A stretch of DNA of 64,000 bases from Ohtaekwangia sp. (GTDB lineage Bacteria > Bacteroidota > Bacteroidia > Cytophagales > Cyclobacteriaceae): positions 62,001 through 126,000 of the forward strand of contig JAJNPV010000017.1 in the NCBI GenBank assembly GCA_021155195.1, read 5' to 3'. This document shows, one piece after another, positions 52,657-62,148 of this stretch. Every line of letters starts with the position of its first letter. The stretch's first letter is position 1. Position numbers and translations under genes: made by a program. The notes under the pieces were generated by a model, which did no database searches, was not told where the DNA came from, and saw only the letters and a program-made list of their open reading frames with translations.

Positions 52657-53097
52657 TTAACCATCTATCATTTTTACCAGCTTTGCATGAATTCTTCTAA
52701 AATGTGGCTCACTATTCAGATCAGATTGAAATCGAAAGGTTTGATTAAATTTTCTTTCTGCTGCGGTAAAAACAATAAATACCTCATCCTCTACAACTAA
52801 CGCTAAATCTGTGTATGGAAAACTTTCATTCAGTTTTCTTAGTACACCAAAACCTTTTTGCGAAAATGTAATATCAAAATAAATCTGATTGTTGAATACA
52901 GTCATGGGTGATATTCTGTCAAATTCAGAATAGGAGATGATAGGTTTACTCGTTAAACAGACTTCCTTTGTTGTCAAAACAACTTGATAACTTTTGTCGT
53001 GACGGGTGCACTTTATAGGTAAATAAATTCCGGTTCCATCAAGTTTTTCATACTCTATTTGATTCAAAAAAAACAGAATAAGAAAAAATTTAACCAA
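52657..53097 (-). CDS. Small protein resembling the SecD P1-head fold
   Basis: 146 residues with a short hydrophobic start (VKFFLILFFLNQ). The central block IYFDITFSQKGFGVLRKLNE, then YTDLALVVEDEVFIVFTAAE, has the strand-helix-strand pattern of the SecD/SecF P1 head subdomain (usually ...G...F..LT....lAIVlDg.V...). No SecD membrane part is present. It lies 41 bp downstream of the large FG-GAP gene and probably shares its transcript. Assignment is tentative. Confidence 0.6.
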   Translation of the reverse strand: MVKFFLILFFLNQIEYEKLDGTGIYLPIKCTRHDKSYQVVLTTKEVCLTSKPIISYSEFDRISPMTVFNNQIYFDITFSQKGFGVLRKLNESFPYTDLALVVEDEVFIVFTAAERKFNQTFRFQSDLNSEPHFRRIHAKLVKMIDG

Positions 53098-53138
53098 GGT
53101 GAATTAGTTTATAGCTGATAGAATAATTTGGAGACTCA

Positions 53139-56100
53139 TTAGCGTTTCTCTATATCTACTTTCCTTGACTGCCCCAATGAATTAAAAATCATAATTTCAT
53201 TTACACCATTGGGAATAATAAATTTTCTTGTGGATTGAGAGAGGTAACCTGAGCCATAATAAAACTCAACCCGTTGTTTTTGCTTATTCTCATAACTCAA
53301 AATTGCATGAGTATCAAATTGCTCAGGTTGTAAAAGATCTCGAAAATATTCCTTGCTTCTTTTAAAAAGCTTTAAACTATCTTGATTTTGTGATGCTACA
53401 AACCATTCGCTTTTACTTCCAAATAGGTGCACCAAGCCCTTTGCATCATGAGGTAAATAAAAACCAGATTGCGATGAGCCAATAGGTTTAAAGTTTCCCC
53501 TACCATCACCTGAAAGTATAAGACCATTAAATGCATCATACCTTCCTGCAAAGACTTCATTACCATAATCATTACCAACCATAATTACATCCAAATTACC
53601 ATCCATATCAACATCATGAGTAATCATGCCATTGATAGGTGATACTTGAGCTGCCCGGGGCAAATCTTTTATGCGAAATTTTCCTACTCCAAGATTCTCT
53701 ATATAACTGGAGGTCATGTGATTTGCCTTCATAATAAGAGCACCATTAAGATCATCTTGAGTCAGTAATTCCATCAAGGGAGTTTGTCCATATTGCTTGT
53801 AACTAGAATACTTTCCTCTAAACTTGGTGCTTTGTGAATTTATTTCCTCCCAAAAATGTACAGGATACAAATCTTTTTTATCATTATCCAAAGACGTTCT
53901 CATGTAACAAGCAAGAATTGGATCAACGCTTCCGTTTCCATCAAAATCTTTCGCGTAAATCCAAAGTGGATATTTTTCAGTGACTTGATAATTATTGTTT
54001 AGGCCTAAGTTACCTACTATGTAATCTGTATCTCCGTCTCTATCAAAATCACCAGCTGTCAAACTATTCCACCAGCCTACATAATTATCCACACCTGTCG
54101 AAGAAAGTCTAGTTAAGTTTTTACCAGTATTCATAAAAAAAGTGACAGGCATAAATTCACCAACAAGAATTAGATCAATCTTGCCATCTTGATTAAAATC
54201 TGTCCACAGGGCATCAGAAACCATACCTGGTCTTTCTAGTTCAGGGCATACTTCATGGGTAACATCGGAAAATTTTCCAGCCTCATTACTAAGGATGTAA
54301 CTTTTCGCTGGAAATGGGTAAGCTCCTGGCAACACTCTACCTCCAATAAATAAATCCAAGTCTCCGTCTCCATCAAAATCAGCTGCCCTAACACATGAAC
54401 CGCTTGCCGTTATTTTAGGAAGCGAATTTTTTGAATAGAAGAAATTACCTTTCCCATCATTTAAATACAATCTATCCTGATAGGAAGTGCTGTCAGCCTG
54501 CTCGAGGCTACCACTAACAATATATAAATCTAAATCACTATCATTGTCCGCATCAAAAAATAACAGTCCCTCGTCCTCTGAAATCAAATTTTCGTCTTTC
54601 AATATTTTTGCTTCCTGCGAAAAAGTATTATCTGATTTCTGCAGGAATAAAGTTGCAATATGTTTTGAAGGACCTCCAACAACAAAATCTTCAAGCCCAT
54701 CATTATTAATGTCCCCAACAGCAATACCAGGCCCAGATTGAGAAAATTTATGTGGCAAGGTGCGCTGAAGATTGAAATCAATCTTGTCTTCCTCCACATG
54801 CTTAAAAAATACCTGAGCTGACTTAGTCATATTAGCAAACAATTTTTCAGAACCAGGTAAGTCTATTTTATTTGGAAGGGATGAGCTATAGTTAACTAAA
54901 ACAACCTGATTTGATTTAACATTTTTAAGCACTTGAAATTTCGTATCAGGCCACTCAATAATAACAGAATCAACTAAAGAAACTGCTCCCAACCCAAAAT
55001 GCATAATATCTTCAACACTTGAAAGAAAACCTCTTGATGTATAATTTTCGCAGTACTGCATAACACCTTCACCAAAATAGACAGTAACCTTAGCACCAAT
55101 GGCTTGTTTATTAATTGATGACCCTTCTAATTTAATTCTTAGAAAATTATCTTTAACAGCATTATCATTATGTGATGGATTAAGATTATTTTGATAGATA
55201 AAGGCTTTGTCATTAATATTATTAACGATATAATCTAAATCTCCATCGTTATCTAAGTCTACGAATGCTGCACCATTTGAAAAAGAAGGTAAATCAAGTC
55301 CCCACAACTTTGTAACGTCTATAAAATTTAGATCGCCATTATTTTTGTAAGCATAGTTTGAAATTTTAACAACTGGGATAGAATCTAAAAGGTAACGTGT
55401 ACCAGCTATATGTTCCTTATCGGCACGAAAATTCGCAAAATCCTTATCGGTTATATCCTTAGGGAAACCATTGGTTATAAATAGATCTTTATTCCCATCA
55501 TTATCAAAATCAGCAAACAAAGGAGACCAGCTCCATTCTGTTTGATGGATACCTGATAGCTGACCAACCTCGCTGAATTTAATTCCCGTATTAAGTCCAT
55601 TATTAACGTGTAGCATATTGCGTACGTACTGGTATTCGTAGCCAAAATCCCTATTATTGATATAGTTCTGATAACTCTTATTTCCAATTGTAGTCTTTTT
55701 GCGAATATTTATTTCCGGAAGCATATCTAATGTGATAATGTCAGTCAATCCGTCATTATTAATATCGGCAGCGTCATTACCCATAGAAAATTGACTTTGA
55801 TGTCCCATGAAATCTCCTATTCGATTATTGAATGTACCATTCTTATTATTGATGTATAGTAAATCATTAGACAGATAATCATTAGAGACATAAATGTCTG
55901 GCCAACCGTCATTATTAACATCCGCAATAGCTAACCCCAATCCAAATCCTTCAATACGGATACCTGCTTCCGATGACACATTTGAAAACGTTCCATCTCC
56001 ATTATTTCTATAAAGTCGATCGGTATTTGGAGATGAACCATTAATAAGTTTAAGTCGATAATTTGATGGTATATTTTTTAACCTTTGATTAGTTAGTATG

Positions 56101-56681
56101 TATACATCAAGATCACCATCTCTATCATAATCAAAGAAAGCCGAAGAAACACTAAAACCTGAATCATCCAGTCCATACTTGGTAGCCTTTTCTGAAAACG
56201 TTGGTAATCCATTTTCATTTAATCCATTATTAATAAACAACATATTTTTGCGACTTAATGAATCTTCATTCATGGTTGCACAAACATAAATATCCATCCA
56301 GCCATCATTATTTATGTCAATGATTGAGACGCCCGAATTCCACCTTCCTGGAATATTTACACCCGCAACTCCAGTTATATCGTTAAACTCAAAATTTCCT
56401 TTGTTTAAATAAAGACTGTTAGGAACTTGATTCCCAGTAAAAAATACATCTTGAATACCATCATTATTAAAATCTGCAATACCAACTCCACCTCCATTAT
56501 ACAAATATTCATAGGTAAGAATATTAAAGCTATCTGTCTCAACGATTGTGTTAGTAAATTCAATGCCCGTTTGCTTGGAAGGTATTAAACTAAAAAGCGC
56601 TTCCGATTTTCTCTCGCAACCTGCAATCAGAAATACGAGCACACAACAACAAAACCAGATAATTATAATGCTATTTTTCAT
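53139..56681 (-). CDS. Large FG-GAP/VCBS repeat lipoprotein with ASPIC/UnbV domain
   Basis: 1180 residues from the ATG at 56681; an ATG six codons upstream would start inside a palindrome. The leader IIWFCCCVLVFLIAGC is a lipobox. Residues ~60-490 and ~640-1000 each hold many FG-GAP loops (DFNNDGIQDVFF, DYDRDGDLDVYIL, DFDGDGDLDLFIGG), predicting two beta-propellers. Between them is an ASPIC/UnbV domain (FLRIKLEGSSINKQAIGAKV, GLGAVSLVDSVIIEWPD). It is a full-length relative of the partial protein at 1-664. It sits behind a terminator-like palindrome downstream of a SusC/SusD pair, so a surface role with that transporter is likely (inference). Confidence 0.93.
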   Translation of the reverse strand: MKNSIIIIWFCCCVLVFLIAGCERKSEALFSLIPSKQTGIEFTNTIVETDSFNILTYEYLYNGGGVGIADFNNDGIQDVFFTGNQVPNSLYLNKGNFEFNDITGVAGVNIPGRWNSGVSIIDINNDGWMDIYVCATMNEDSLSRKNMLFINNGLNENGLPTFSEKATKYGLDDSGFSVSSAFFDYDRDGDLDVYILTNQRLKNIPSNYRLKLINGSSPNTDRLYRNNGDGTFSNVSSEAGIRIEGFGLGLAIADVNNDGWPDIYVSNDYLSNDLLYINNKNGTFNNRIGDFMGHQSQFSMGNDAADINNDGLTDIITLDMLPEINIRKKTTIGNKSYQNYINNRDFGYEYQYVRNMLHVNNGLNTGIKFSEVGQLSGIHQTEWSWSPLFADFDNDGNKDLFITNGFPKDITDKDFANFRADKEHIAGTRYLLDSIPVVKISNYAYKNNGDLNFIDVTKLWGLDLPSFSNGAAFVDLDNDGDLDYIVNNINDKAFIYQNNLNPSHNDNAVKDNFLRIKLEGSSINKQAIGAKVTVYFGEGVMQYCENYTSRGFLSSVEDIMHFGLGAVSLVDSVIIEWPDTKFQVLKNVKSNQVVLVNYSSSLPNKIDLPGSEKLFANMTKSAQVFFKHVEEDKIDFNLQRTLPHKFSQSGPGIAVGDINNDGLEDFVVGGPSKHIATLFLQKSDNTFSQEAKILKDENLISEDEGLLFFDADNDSDLDLYIVSGSLEQADSTSYQDRLYLNDGKGNFFYSKNSLPKITASGSCVRAADFDGDGDLDLFIGGRVLPGAYPFPAKSYILSNEAGKFSDVTHEVCPELERPGMVSDALWTDFNQDGKIDLILVGEFMPVTFFMNTGKNLTRLSSTGVDNYVGWWNSLTAGDFDRDGDTDYIVGNLGLNNNYQVTEKYPLWIYAKDFDGNGSVDPILACYMRTSLDNDKKDLYPVHFWEEINSQSTKFRGKYSSYKQYGQTPLMELLTQDDLNGALIMKANHMTSSYIENLGVGKFRIKDLPRAAQVSPINGMITHDVDMDGNLDVIMVGNDYGNEVFAGRYDAFNGLILSGDGRGNFKPIGSSQSGFYLPHDAKGLVHLFGSKSEWFVASQNQDSLKLFKRSKEYFRDLLQPEQFDTHAILSYENKQKQRVEFYYGSGYLSQSTRKFIIPNGVNEIMIFNSLGQSRKVDIEKR

Positions 56682-56693
56682 GGTGGGATATAA

Positions 56694-56725
56694 AAACAAA
56701 GGCCAATTTAAATTGGCCTTTGTTT
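56694..56725 (-). terminator. Perfect 32-bp palindrome between susD and FG-GAP genes
   Basis: AAACAAAGGCCAATTT (56694-56709) is followed directly by its exact complement to 56725. On the minus strand a GTTTTTA tail follows, so it can act as a terminator after susD. Its end is 12 nt before the FG-GAP start codon, so it could also limit translation of that gene. Confidence 0.75.
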
Positions 56726-56747
56726 AAAAAAAAGTTTAACGGGAATT

Positions 56748-58511
56748 CTAATTTGCACCAAATCCCGGATTTTGTTTTAAAATATCTGCACCTAATAAAT
56801 CAATTTGGTTTTGCGGAATAGGCAATAACTCATCTTGATTATCAGTGAATGAAATTCCAGTATAAGCACCTGATGGGTACTTATCTTTCTCATATGCAAT
56901 ATAAGCTCTTATAAGTGTCTTACCATCAGCACCCCAACGCATCAAATCATAAAAGCGATGACCTTCGCCAGAAAGTTCAAGTTTGCGTTCCATACGAACT
57001 ATAGCGCGTGCATTAGCTTGTGTACCAAGAGTTGCATAAGGGGCAATCACATAGTTAGCCGCAGGTACAGCTCCATCCATAACAAACCCTGCAGCATTTG
57101 CAGCTCTGTTGCGCACCTGATTTATATAGCCAAGAGCAGTCGCCAAACTACCAACCTCAATCTCAGCTTCTGCGGCCATCAACAGCACATCAGCAAAACG
57201 AATAATTGTATAGTTGATAGCTGTATAGCCAGGAGTCCAAGAACTATTATCTTGAAGGCTTCCTTTATCTGACTTGTAATAAGCATATTTTTTAGTCTGA
57301 TAAGGACCAGCATTTGGTTGATTGCGTATCCAAGCTTTTCCTGGGAACTTTTGCCAATCCAAATAAGGAATACCTCTACGCCCTATAGAATGATCAATAC
57401 GAGGATCAAGGTTTCCGGCATCGGGAGTAAATGCGTCTGTCGACTCCTTGCCCATATCTGTTACTAACTGATTCGCCCCTACATTATATGATCCATCCAA
57501 AAGTGGCAAACCGGAAGCATCTGTGCGGAATGAGTTAGCCATCTCAAAAGTAGGCTGGAAAAAGCTGCAACAGTTACCAGGACCGTCAGCACCTGTATTA
57601 TATGGCCAGTTAAGATCAAACTCAGGGTTTGCATTATTCACACTACCCGTACCCGCTGCCGCTTGGTACGCCCAAACGGACTCCTCATGATTATCATTTG
57701 ACGCTTTGAAAATATCTGCATACTTAGGAACCAATCCATACTTCTTGCCATTTGAAGTCTTTCCATTGGCAATGATATCATCAAATAATGCTTTCGCAGG
57801 AGCAAATTTGTTTTGATACATGTAAACCTTGGCAAGGTATGCCTTCGCTGCAGATTTGTTTACTCTGCCAACCTGACCTTGAGTTTCCGGTAAGTTAGCA
57901 ACCGCAAATTGAAAATCAGCCTCAATTTTAGGCCACAAATCCTGATCATTTTTTACTTTTTCAATCCCACCGCCTACATCAATTGTTTCATCTATGTAGG
58001 GGGTATCTCCAAAACCTCTTTTTAACTCAAAATAAGCATGACCTCTTAAAAATTTTGCCTGGGCTTCAATAGCAGTCTTATCAGCAGTTGTTACTGCTGG
58101 ATCCGCAGTTAACAATAACCTTAATACAGCGTTTGTGCGGGCCACTAATTCATAATTTCCGTTATACTTGTCATTGATAACTCCTTGAGTAGGCAAAGCT
58201 TCGTATCGCTGAATTGGATTTATATCTGAGAAATCTCCAGGGTCAGTGCCCTTATTAGCATCACCTCCGCGTATACTACCCCATACCCAATTTGACGGAC
58301 TAGCCATGCGATTTCCTCTTCCGTTTACTTGTGAATACGCAGCAATAAGTGCAGCATCTAACCCAAGTTTACCTGCCAAAATTTTAGAATCTAATTGACC
58401 CGTAACAGGTACAACTAAGAAATCATCTTTACAAGAATACATGAGGAATATAAAGGCCATAAAAGAGCCAATCACCCCGATTCTAATCTTATTTTTCATA
58501 ATTCGTTTCAT
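56748..58511 (-). CDS. RagB/SusD family nutrient-binding outer membrane lipoprotein
   Basis: 587 residues. The leader IGVIGSFMAFIFLMYSC is a lipobox; a second ATG four codons downstream is an alternative start. SusD features: TADKTAIEAQAKFLRGHAYF, LVPKYADIFKASNDNHEESV, IIRFADVLLMAAEAEIEVGS, ALGYINQVRNRAANAAGF, MERKLELSGEGHRFYDLMRW and the ending LLPIPQNQIDLL with NPGFG. It caps the SusC channel encoded 27 bp upstream. Its ligand is unknown. Confidence 0.96.
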   Translation of the reverse strand: MKRIMKNKIRIGVIGSFMAFIFLMYSCKDDFLVVPVTGQLDSKILAGKLGLDAALIAAYSQVNGRGNRMASPSNWVWGSIRGGDANKGTDPGDFSDINPIQRYEALPTQGVINDKYNGNYELVARTNAVLRLLLTADPAVTTADKTAIEAQAKFLRGHAYFELKRGFGDTPYIDETIDVGGGIEKVKNDQDLWPKIEADFQFAVANLPETQGQVGRVNKSAAKAYLAKVYMYQNKFAPAKALFDDIIANGKTSNGKKYGLVPKYADIFKASNDNHEESVWAYQAAAGTGSVNNANPEFDLNWPYNTGADGPGNCCSFFQPTFEMANSFRTDASGLPLLDGSYNVGANQLVTDMGKESTDAFTPDAGNLDPRIDHSIGRRGIPYLDWQKFPGKAWIRNQPNAGPYQTKKYAYYKSDKGSLQDNSSWTPGYTAINYTIIRFADVLLMAAEAEIEVGSLATALGYINQVRNRAANAAGFVMDGAVPAANYVIAPYATLGTQANARAIVRMERKLELSGEGHRFYDLMRWGADGKTLIRAYIAYEKDKYPSGAYTGISFTDNQDELLPIPQNQIDLLGADILKQNPGFGAN

Positions 58512-58538
58512 TTATTATTCAGTTTTAGATCTTATTTA

Positions 58539-61500
58539 TTAAAACCCAATATTTACGCCTGCTAAAAAGCTTCTTGTAACTGGATAGTTACCAACGTCAA
58601 TACCAAAATTAGTATCAGCAGCACCCCCAACAGCAGGATCCAATCCACTGTAACCTGAAATTGTAGCTAAGTTATTCGCTGAGAAATAAACGCGTAACTT
58701 AGTCATACTCAACTTCGACAACAGAGCACTTGGTAGAGTGTATCCTAACGTAACATTTTGCAAACGCAAGTAAGATCCATCTTCTACGTAGAATGAATTG
58801 GATTGAGTGTTTGTACTAAAATTGGATGCACTTTCAAAAATAGGAGTTGTTGCTCCTGTATTTGTTGGTGTCCAAGAATCCTTTACGCGCTCACTTATTG
58901 ATGCCCCTTGGAATGATGGATAGAAATCAGTAAACCACTTAGAAACATTGAAAATCTTATTACCTAAAGAGGTATATACATAAGCTCCCAAGTCAAATCC
59001 TTGCATTCTAACTGTAAAATTAAATCCACCTGTAAATTTAGGCACCGGACTTCCAAGATAGGTTCTGTCTTTGTCATCAATAACATTATCTCCATTGATG
59101 TCCTCATATCTAAATCTACCCGGAGCTGCACCCGTTTGAGTTGGGGCACTGGTAACTTCACCAGTATTTTGGAAAAGACCAACAACTTTATAGCCATAGA
59201 ACGAAGATATAGAGTGCCCTAACTGATTACGAATAGGCTGTATTCCACGGAAGCCTGGGTTGATTGTTGTGATATATGTTAATCCAGGTGCTAATTCAAC
59301 GATCTCATTTTTCAAGAAGCTTCCATTTAAACTCGCTTCATAAGAAATTTCACTTGTTAAATTTCCCTTATTACCAAGCATAATATCCAATCCTTTATTC
59401 ACCATTTTGCCAATGTTCACTGACGGTGGTGAGGCTCCAGGACCAGCCGTTGCAGTAATTGGTACTTGAAGCAACAAATCCTTGGTATCTTTCTGCCATA
59501 AATCAATAATCACATCCAATTTTCCATCAAATAGAAGTCCGTCAATACCAATGTTCTTGGTGATACTTGTTTCCCATTTAGCATTTGGATTTCCAATTCG
59601 CGTGCGATAGAATCCACCTGCTGCGCTAGTATTGCTTCCATTGATGTCATATGAGGATGAACCTACATTTCCACCATAAAGGCTAAATTGATTGTTTGGA
59701 TCTGCATTGGAATTACCCATAGTACCGTATCCTCCGCGTATTTTCAGGTCGCTGATTGCCGAAATTCCTTGCATAAAACCTTCTGAAGATAATCTCCAAG
59801 CTGCTGAGAAGGCAGGAAAAACTCCGTAACGATTTTTTTCAGCAAATACTGAAGAACCATCTCTTCTAACCACTACGCCCAGAATATATTTATCCTGGAA
59901 AGAATATTTAACTGAACCGAAATATGAACTGAAATTAACCCCTTTGTATTGAAAACTATCTGCTTGCTTAGAGGTAACGTTCGTCATATTTATGTAATTA
60001 GGATCCCATGAGAATGGATTTAATCCTGATTGGCTATTCTGCCAACCCGCGCCTGTATTAAGCGCTTCTTGACCTAACAATGCTTCGATGGAATGTTGAC
60101 CAAATGTTTTTCTATATATGGCTGTATTAGTAAATGTCCAAGAAAAATTTGTAAAGCTTTGTTGTGCATAGCCAAACGCTGAATTATTTTCAGAATTTTC
60201 ATACTGCCAGCGAGAATACTGTCTTGAAAAACCGCTTGCATAACTTCCTCCTATGCTTGTGCGTAGAGTTAAACCCGGCATTGGATCAAATTCCATGTAA
60301 ACATTTCCATATCCAGAAGTGCCATAACCTTTATTATTTGCTTGCCCATCGCGGCTTGCAACTGGGTTTCTTGGATTGTTAAAACCTTTTGACGCAGTTC
60401 CAGCATATCCACCGAATACATCATAAACAGGAATAATAGAAGGCATGCGAAATGCAGACAAAATATCGTTTTCATCAGCGGCTACCCCCTGACCACCATT
60501 AGCCCCACCTTGGCCAAGTACTGACCGATAGGTAAATTGCATGTTCTCTCCTATTCTTAAATTCTTTAATACGTCAAATTCTGTGTTCGCTCTAATTGCG
60601 TAGCGCTTAAAGCTGTTTGACTTTAGAATACCATCTTGATCTTGGGCACTTAATCCAACATAGAATCTATGACTCTCGCCACTTCCACTAAATCCAAGGG
60701 TTTGTCTGATTATCGGAGCATTGCGAGTAATCTCTTTGTACCAATCAGTTCCCGACTTGTTTGCTGCGGTAACCTGATAAATTGATCCATTTCTAGGATC
60801 TACATTATAAAGTAATCTTTGTGCTGCAAGATCAATAGTACCTGAAACACCGGGAGTTGAACCAACACTTAAGTAGTCTGGGATTTTGGGAGTTGCTCCA
60901 GGGCCAAATTGTGGATGGTTAAAGGTTGCCAAAGCTGCAATTGGATCAGTCCCATTCTGCATCGCAGTATTCTTTATAGCGTTCCATGTCCAATCAGCAA
61001 AATCAGTAGGGTTCATCATTGGTTGACCTTTTCCTGGAGTGGTCACACCAACCATGTTGTCATACGTTACATTTAATTTCTGACCCTTCTTACCTTTTTT
61101 GGTTGTATAGATGATTACACCGGAAGCGGCTCTTGCTCCATAAATGGAGGCTGAAGCGGCATCCTTTAGCACCGTTGTAGACTCTATATCATCAGGGTTA
61201 ATAAAATCAACATTTTGAGTAGGAACTCCATCAACAACATAAAGCGGTTGATTTCCTCCAAAAGCACCAAATCCCCTAATACGTATCTGACTAGTAGTAC
61301 CTGGTTGACCATTAGTAATTACTGTTACACCAGCGACACGACCTTGAAGCATTTGTTCAACGTTTCCTGAAGGAGCAAATGTCAAATCCTTTGCTTTAAC
61401 AGTTGAAACTGAACCTGTAAGTTCTCTTCGCTTATCTACAGAATATCCCGTCACAACAAGTTCAGACAATGTTTGAACATCAAGTTCCATCTGATGATCA

Positions 61501-61784
61501 ATGGTAGTTTGAGATCCAACATTAACCTCCTTTGTTAAATAACCGATAAACGAAAAGACAATGGTTTGATCATTTGATACGTTAATCTTATATTGTCCTG
61601 AGGCATCCGAAGATGTACCAGCACCTGTTCCTTTGATAAGAACGTTTACTCCAGGCATTGCATTACCGCTCTCATCGGTAACAGTACCTGATACTACTCT
61701 CTGCTGGGCGAACAGTGCTTGAGAACTGGCGAACCACAGCAAGAGAAGCATACTAAGCTTCATTGTGTTGTACAGTTTTTTCAT
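58539..61784 (-). CDS. SusC/RagA family TonB-linked outer membrane protein
   Basis: 1081 residues. Signal peptide LSMLLLLWFASSQALFAQ, then a carboxypeptidase-regulatory-like domain (VSGTVTDESGNAMPGVNVLI, residues ~30-110), the SusC signature LSELVVTGYSVDKRRELTGS, plug motif LYVVDGVPTQNVDFINPDDI and a barrel ending in F (RSFLAGVNIGF). Imports an unknown oligomer with the SusD partner. The second SusC of the window; it is only moderately similar to the first, so the ligands probably differ. The divergent LacI-type gene lies 364 bp away across a tandem operator. Confidence 0.96.
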   Translation of the reverse strand: MKKLYNTMKLSMLLLLWFASSQALFAQQRVVSGTVTDESGNAMPGVNVLIKGTGAGTSSDASGQYKINVSNDQTIVFSFIGYLTKEVNVGSQTTIDHQMELDVQTLSELVVTGYSVDKRRELTGSVSTVKAKDLTFAPSGNVEQMLQGRVAGVTVITNGQPGTTSQIRIRGFGAFGGNQPLYVVDGVPTQNVDFINPDDIESTTVLKDAASASIYGARAASGVIIYTTKKGKKGQKLNVTYDNMVGVTTPGKGQPMMNPTDFADWTWNAIKNTAMQNGTDPIAALATFNHPQFGPGATPKIPDYLSVGSTPGVSGTIDLAAQRLLYNVDPRNGSIYQVTAANKSGTDWYKEITRNAPIIRQTLGFSGSGESHRFYVGLSAQDQDGILKSNSFKRYAIRANTEFDVLKNLRIGENMQFTYRSVLGQGGANGGQGVAADENDILSAFRMPSIIPVYDVFGGYAGTASKGFNNPRNPVASRDGQANNKGYGTSGYGNVYMEFDPMPGLTLRTSIGGSYASGFSRQYSRWQYENSENNSAFGYAQQSFTNFSWTFTNTAIYRKTFGQHSIEALLGQEALNTGAGWQNSQSGLNPFSWDPNYINMTNVTSKQADSFQYKGVNFSSYFGSVKYSFQDKYILGVVVRRDGSSVFAEKNRYGVFPAFSAAWRLSSEGFMQGISAISDLKIRGGYGTMGNSNADPNNQFSLYGGNVGSSSYDINGSNTSAAGGFYRTRIGNPNAKWETSITKNIGIDGLLFDGKLDVIIDLWQKDTKDLLLQVPITATAGPGASPPSVNIGKMVNKGLDIMLGNKGNLTSEISYEASLNGSFLKNEIVELAPGLTYITTINPGFRGIQPIRNQLGHSISSFYGYKVVGLFQNTGEVTSAPTQTGAAPGRFRYEDINGDNVIDDKDRTYLGSPVPKFTGGFNFTVRMQGFDLGAYVYTSLGNKIFNVSKWFTDFYPSFQGASISERVKDSWTPTNTGATTPIFESASNFSTNTQSNSFYVEDGSYLRLQNVTLGYTLPSALLSKLSMTKLRVYFSANNLATISGYSGLDPAVGGAADTNFGIDVGNYPVTRSFLAGVNIGF

Positions 61785-61933
61785 AATCGTTTTAATTGGG
61801 TTAATTGTTTAGGTGTTAAAAATTTAAAAGGGTTAATAGTGGAGTTTGTAAAACATTATTCTGCAATTCTAAATTTGAAACAAATTATAATATATATCTC
61901 TCTTTAACATTAAAAATCGCAATAAATAATTTT

Positions 61934-61958
61934 GCAATCGATTGCGAAATCGATTTCG
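61934..61958. promoter_or_regulatory. Tandem LacI-type operator, second locus
   Basis: Two perfect palindromes sharing one base: GCAATCGATTGC (61934-61945) and CGAAATCGATTTCG (61945-61958), centres 12 bp apart. The 25 bp match the operator at 5588-5612 (minus strand) at 21 positions. It lies in the 364-bp gap between the divergent susC and LacI-type genes, 149 bp before the susC start. The rest of this gap, 61785-61933 and 61959-62041, shows only A/T-rich DNA. Confidence 0.75.
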
Positions 61959-62041
61959 TTAGGTCTAACATCACATATTACATAGTGTGAATATGATGGT
62001 TTTTATTCCTAACAATCATTAGTCTATTCATTTTTTGTTTC

Positions 62042-62073
62042 CGCGCACATACATATATGTGTGCGTACACATG
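62042..62073. other. 32-nt perfect alternating pyrimidine-purine tract
   Basis: Every base from C62042 to G73 alternates pyrimidine and purine without a break, mixing CG, CA/TG and TA steps. Within it CGCACA (62044-62049) pairs with TGTGCG (62060-62065) around an ACATATATGT palindrome. Such DNA favours Z-form or cruciform under supercoiling. It lies 75 bp before the LacI-type start codon. Confidence 0.8.
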
Positions 62074-62148
62074 AATGAAAGGATTTAATTTATAATTTGA
62101 ACTTTATTTCAAAAAACCAAGTGGATTCTTGAAACAACGTTCTTTAAT

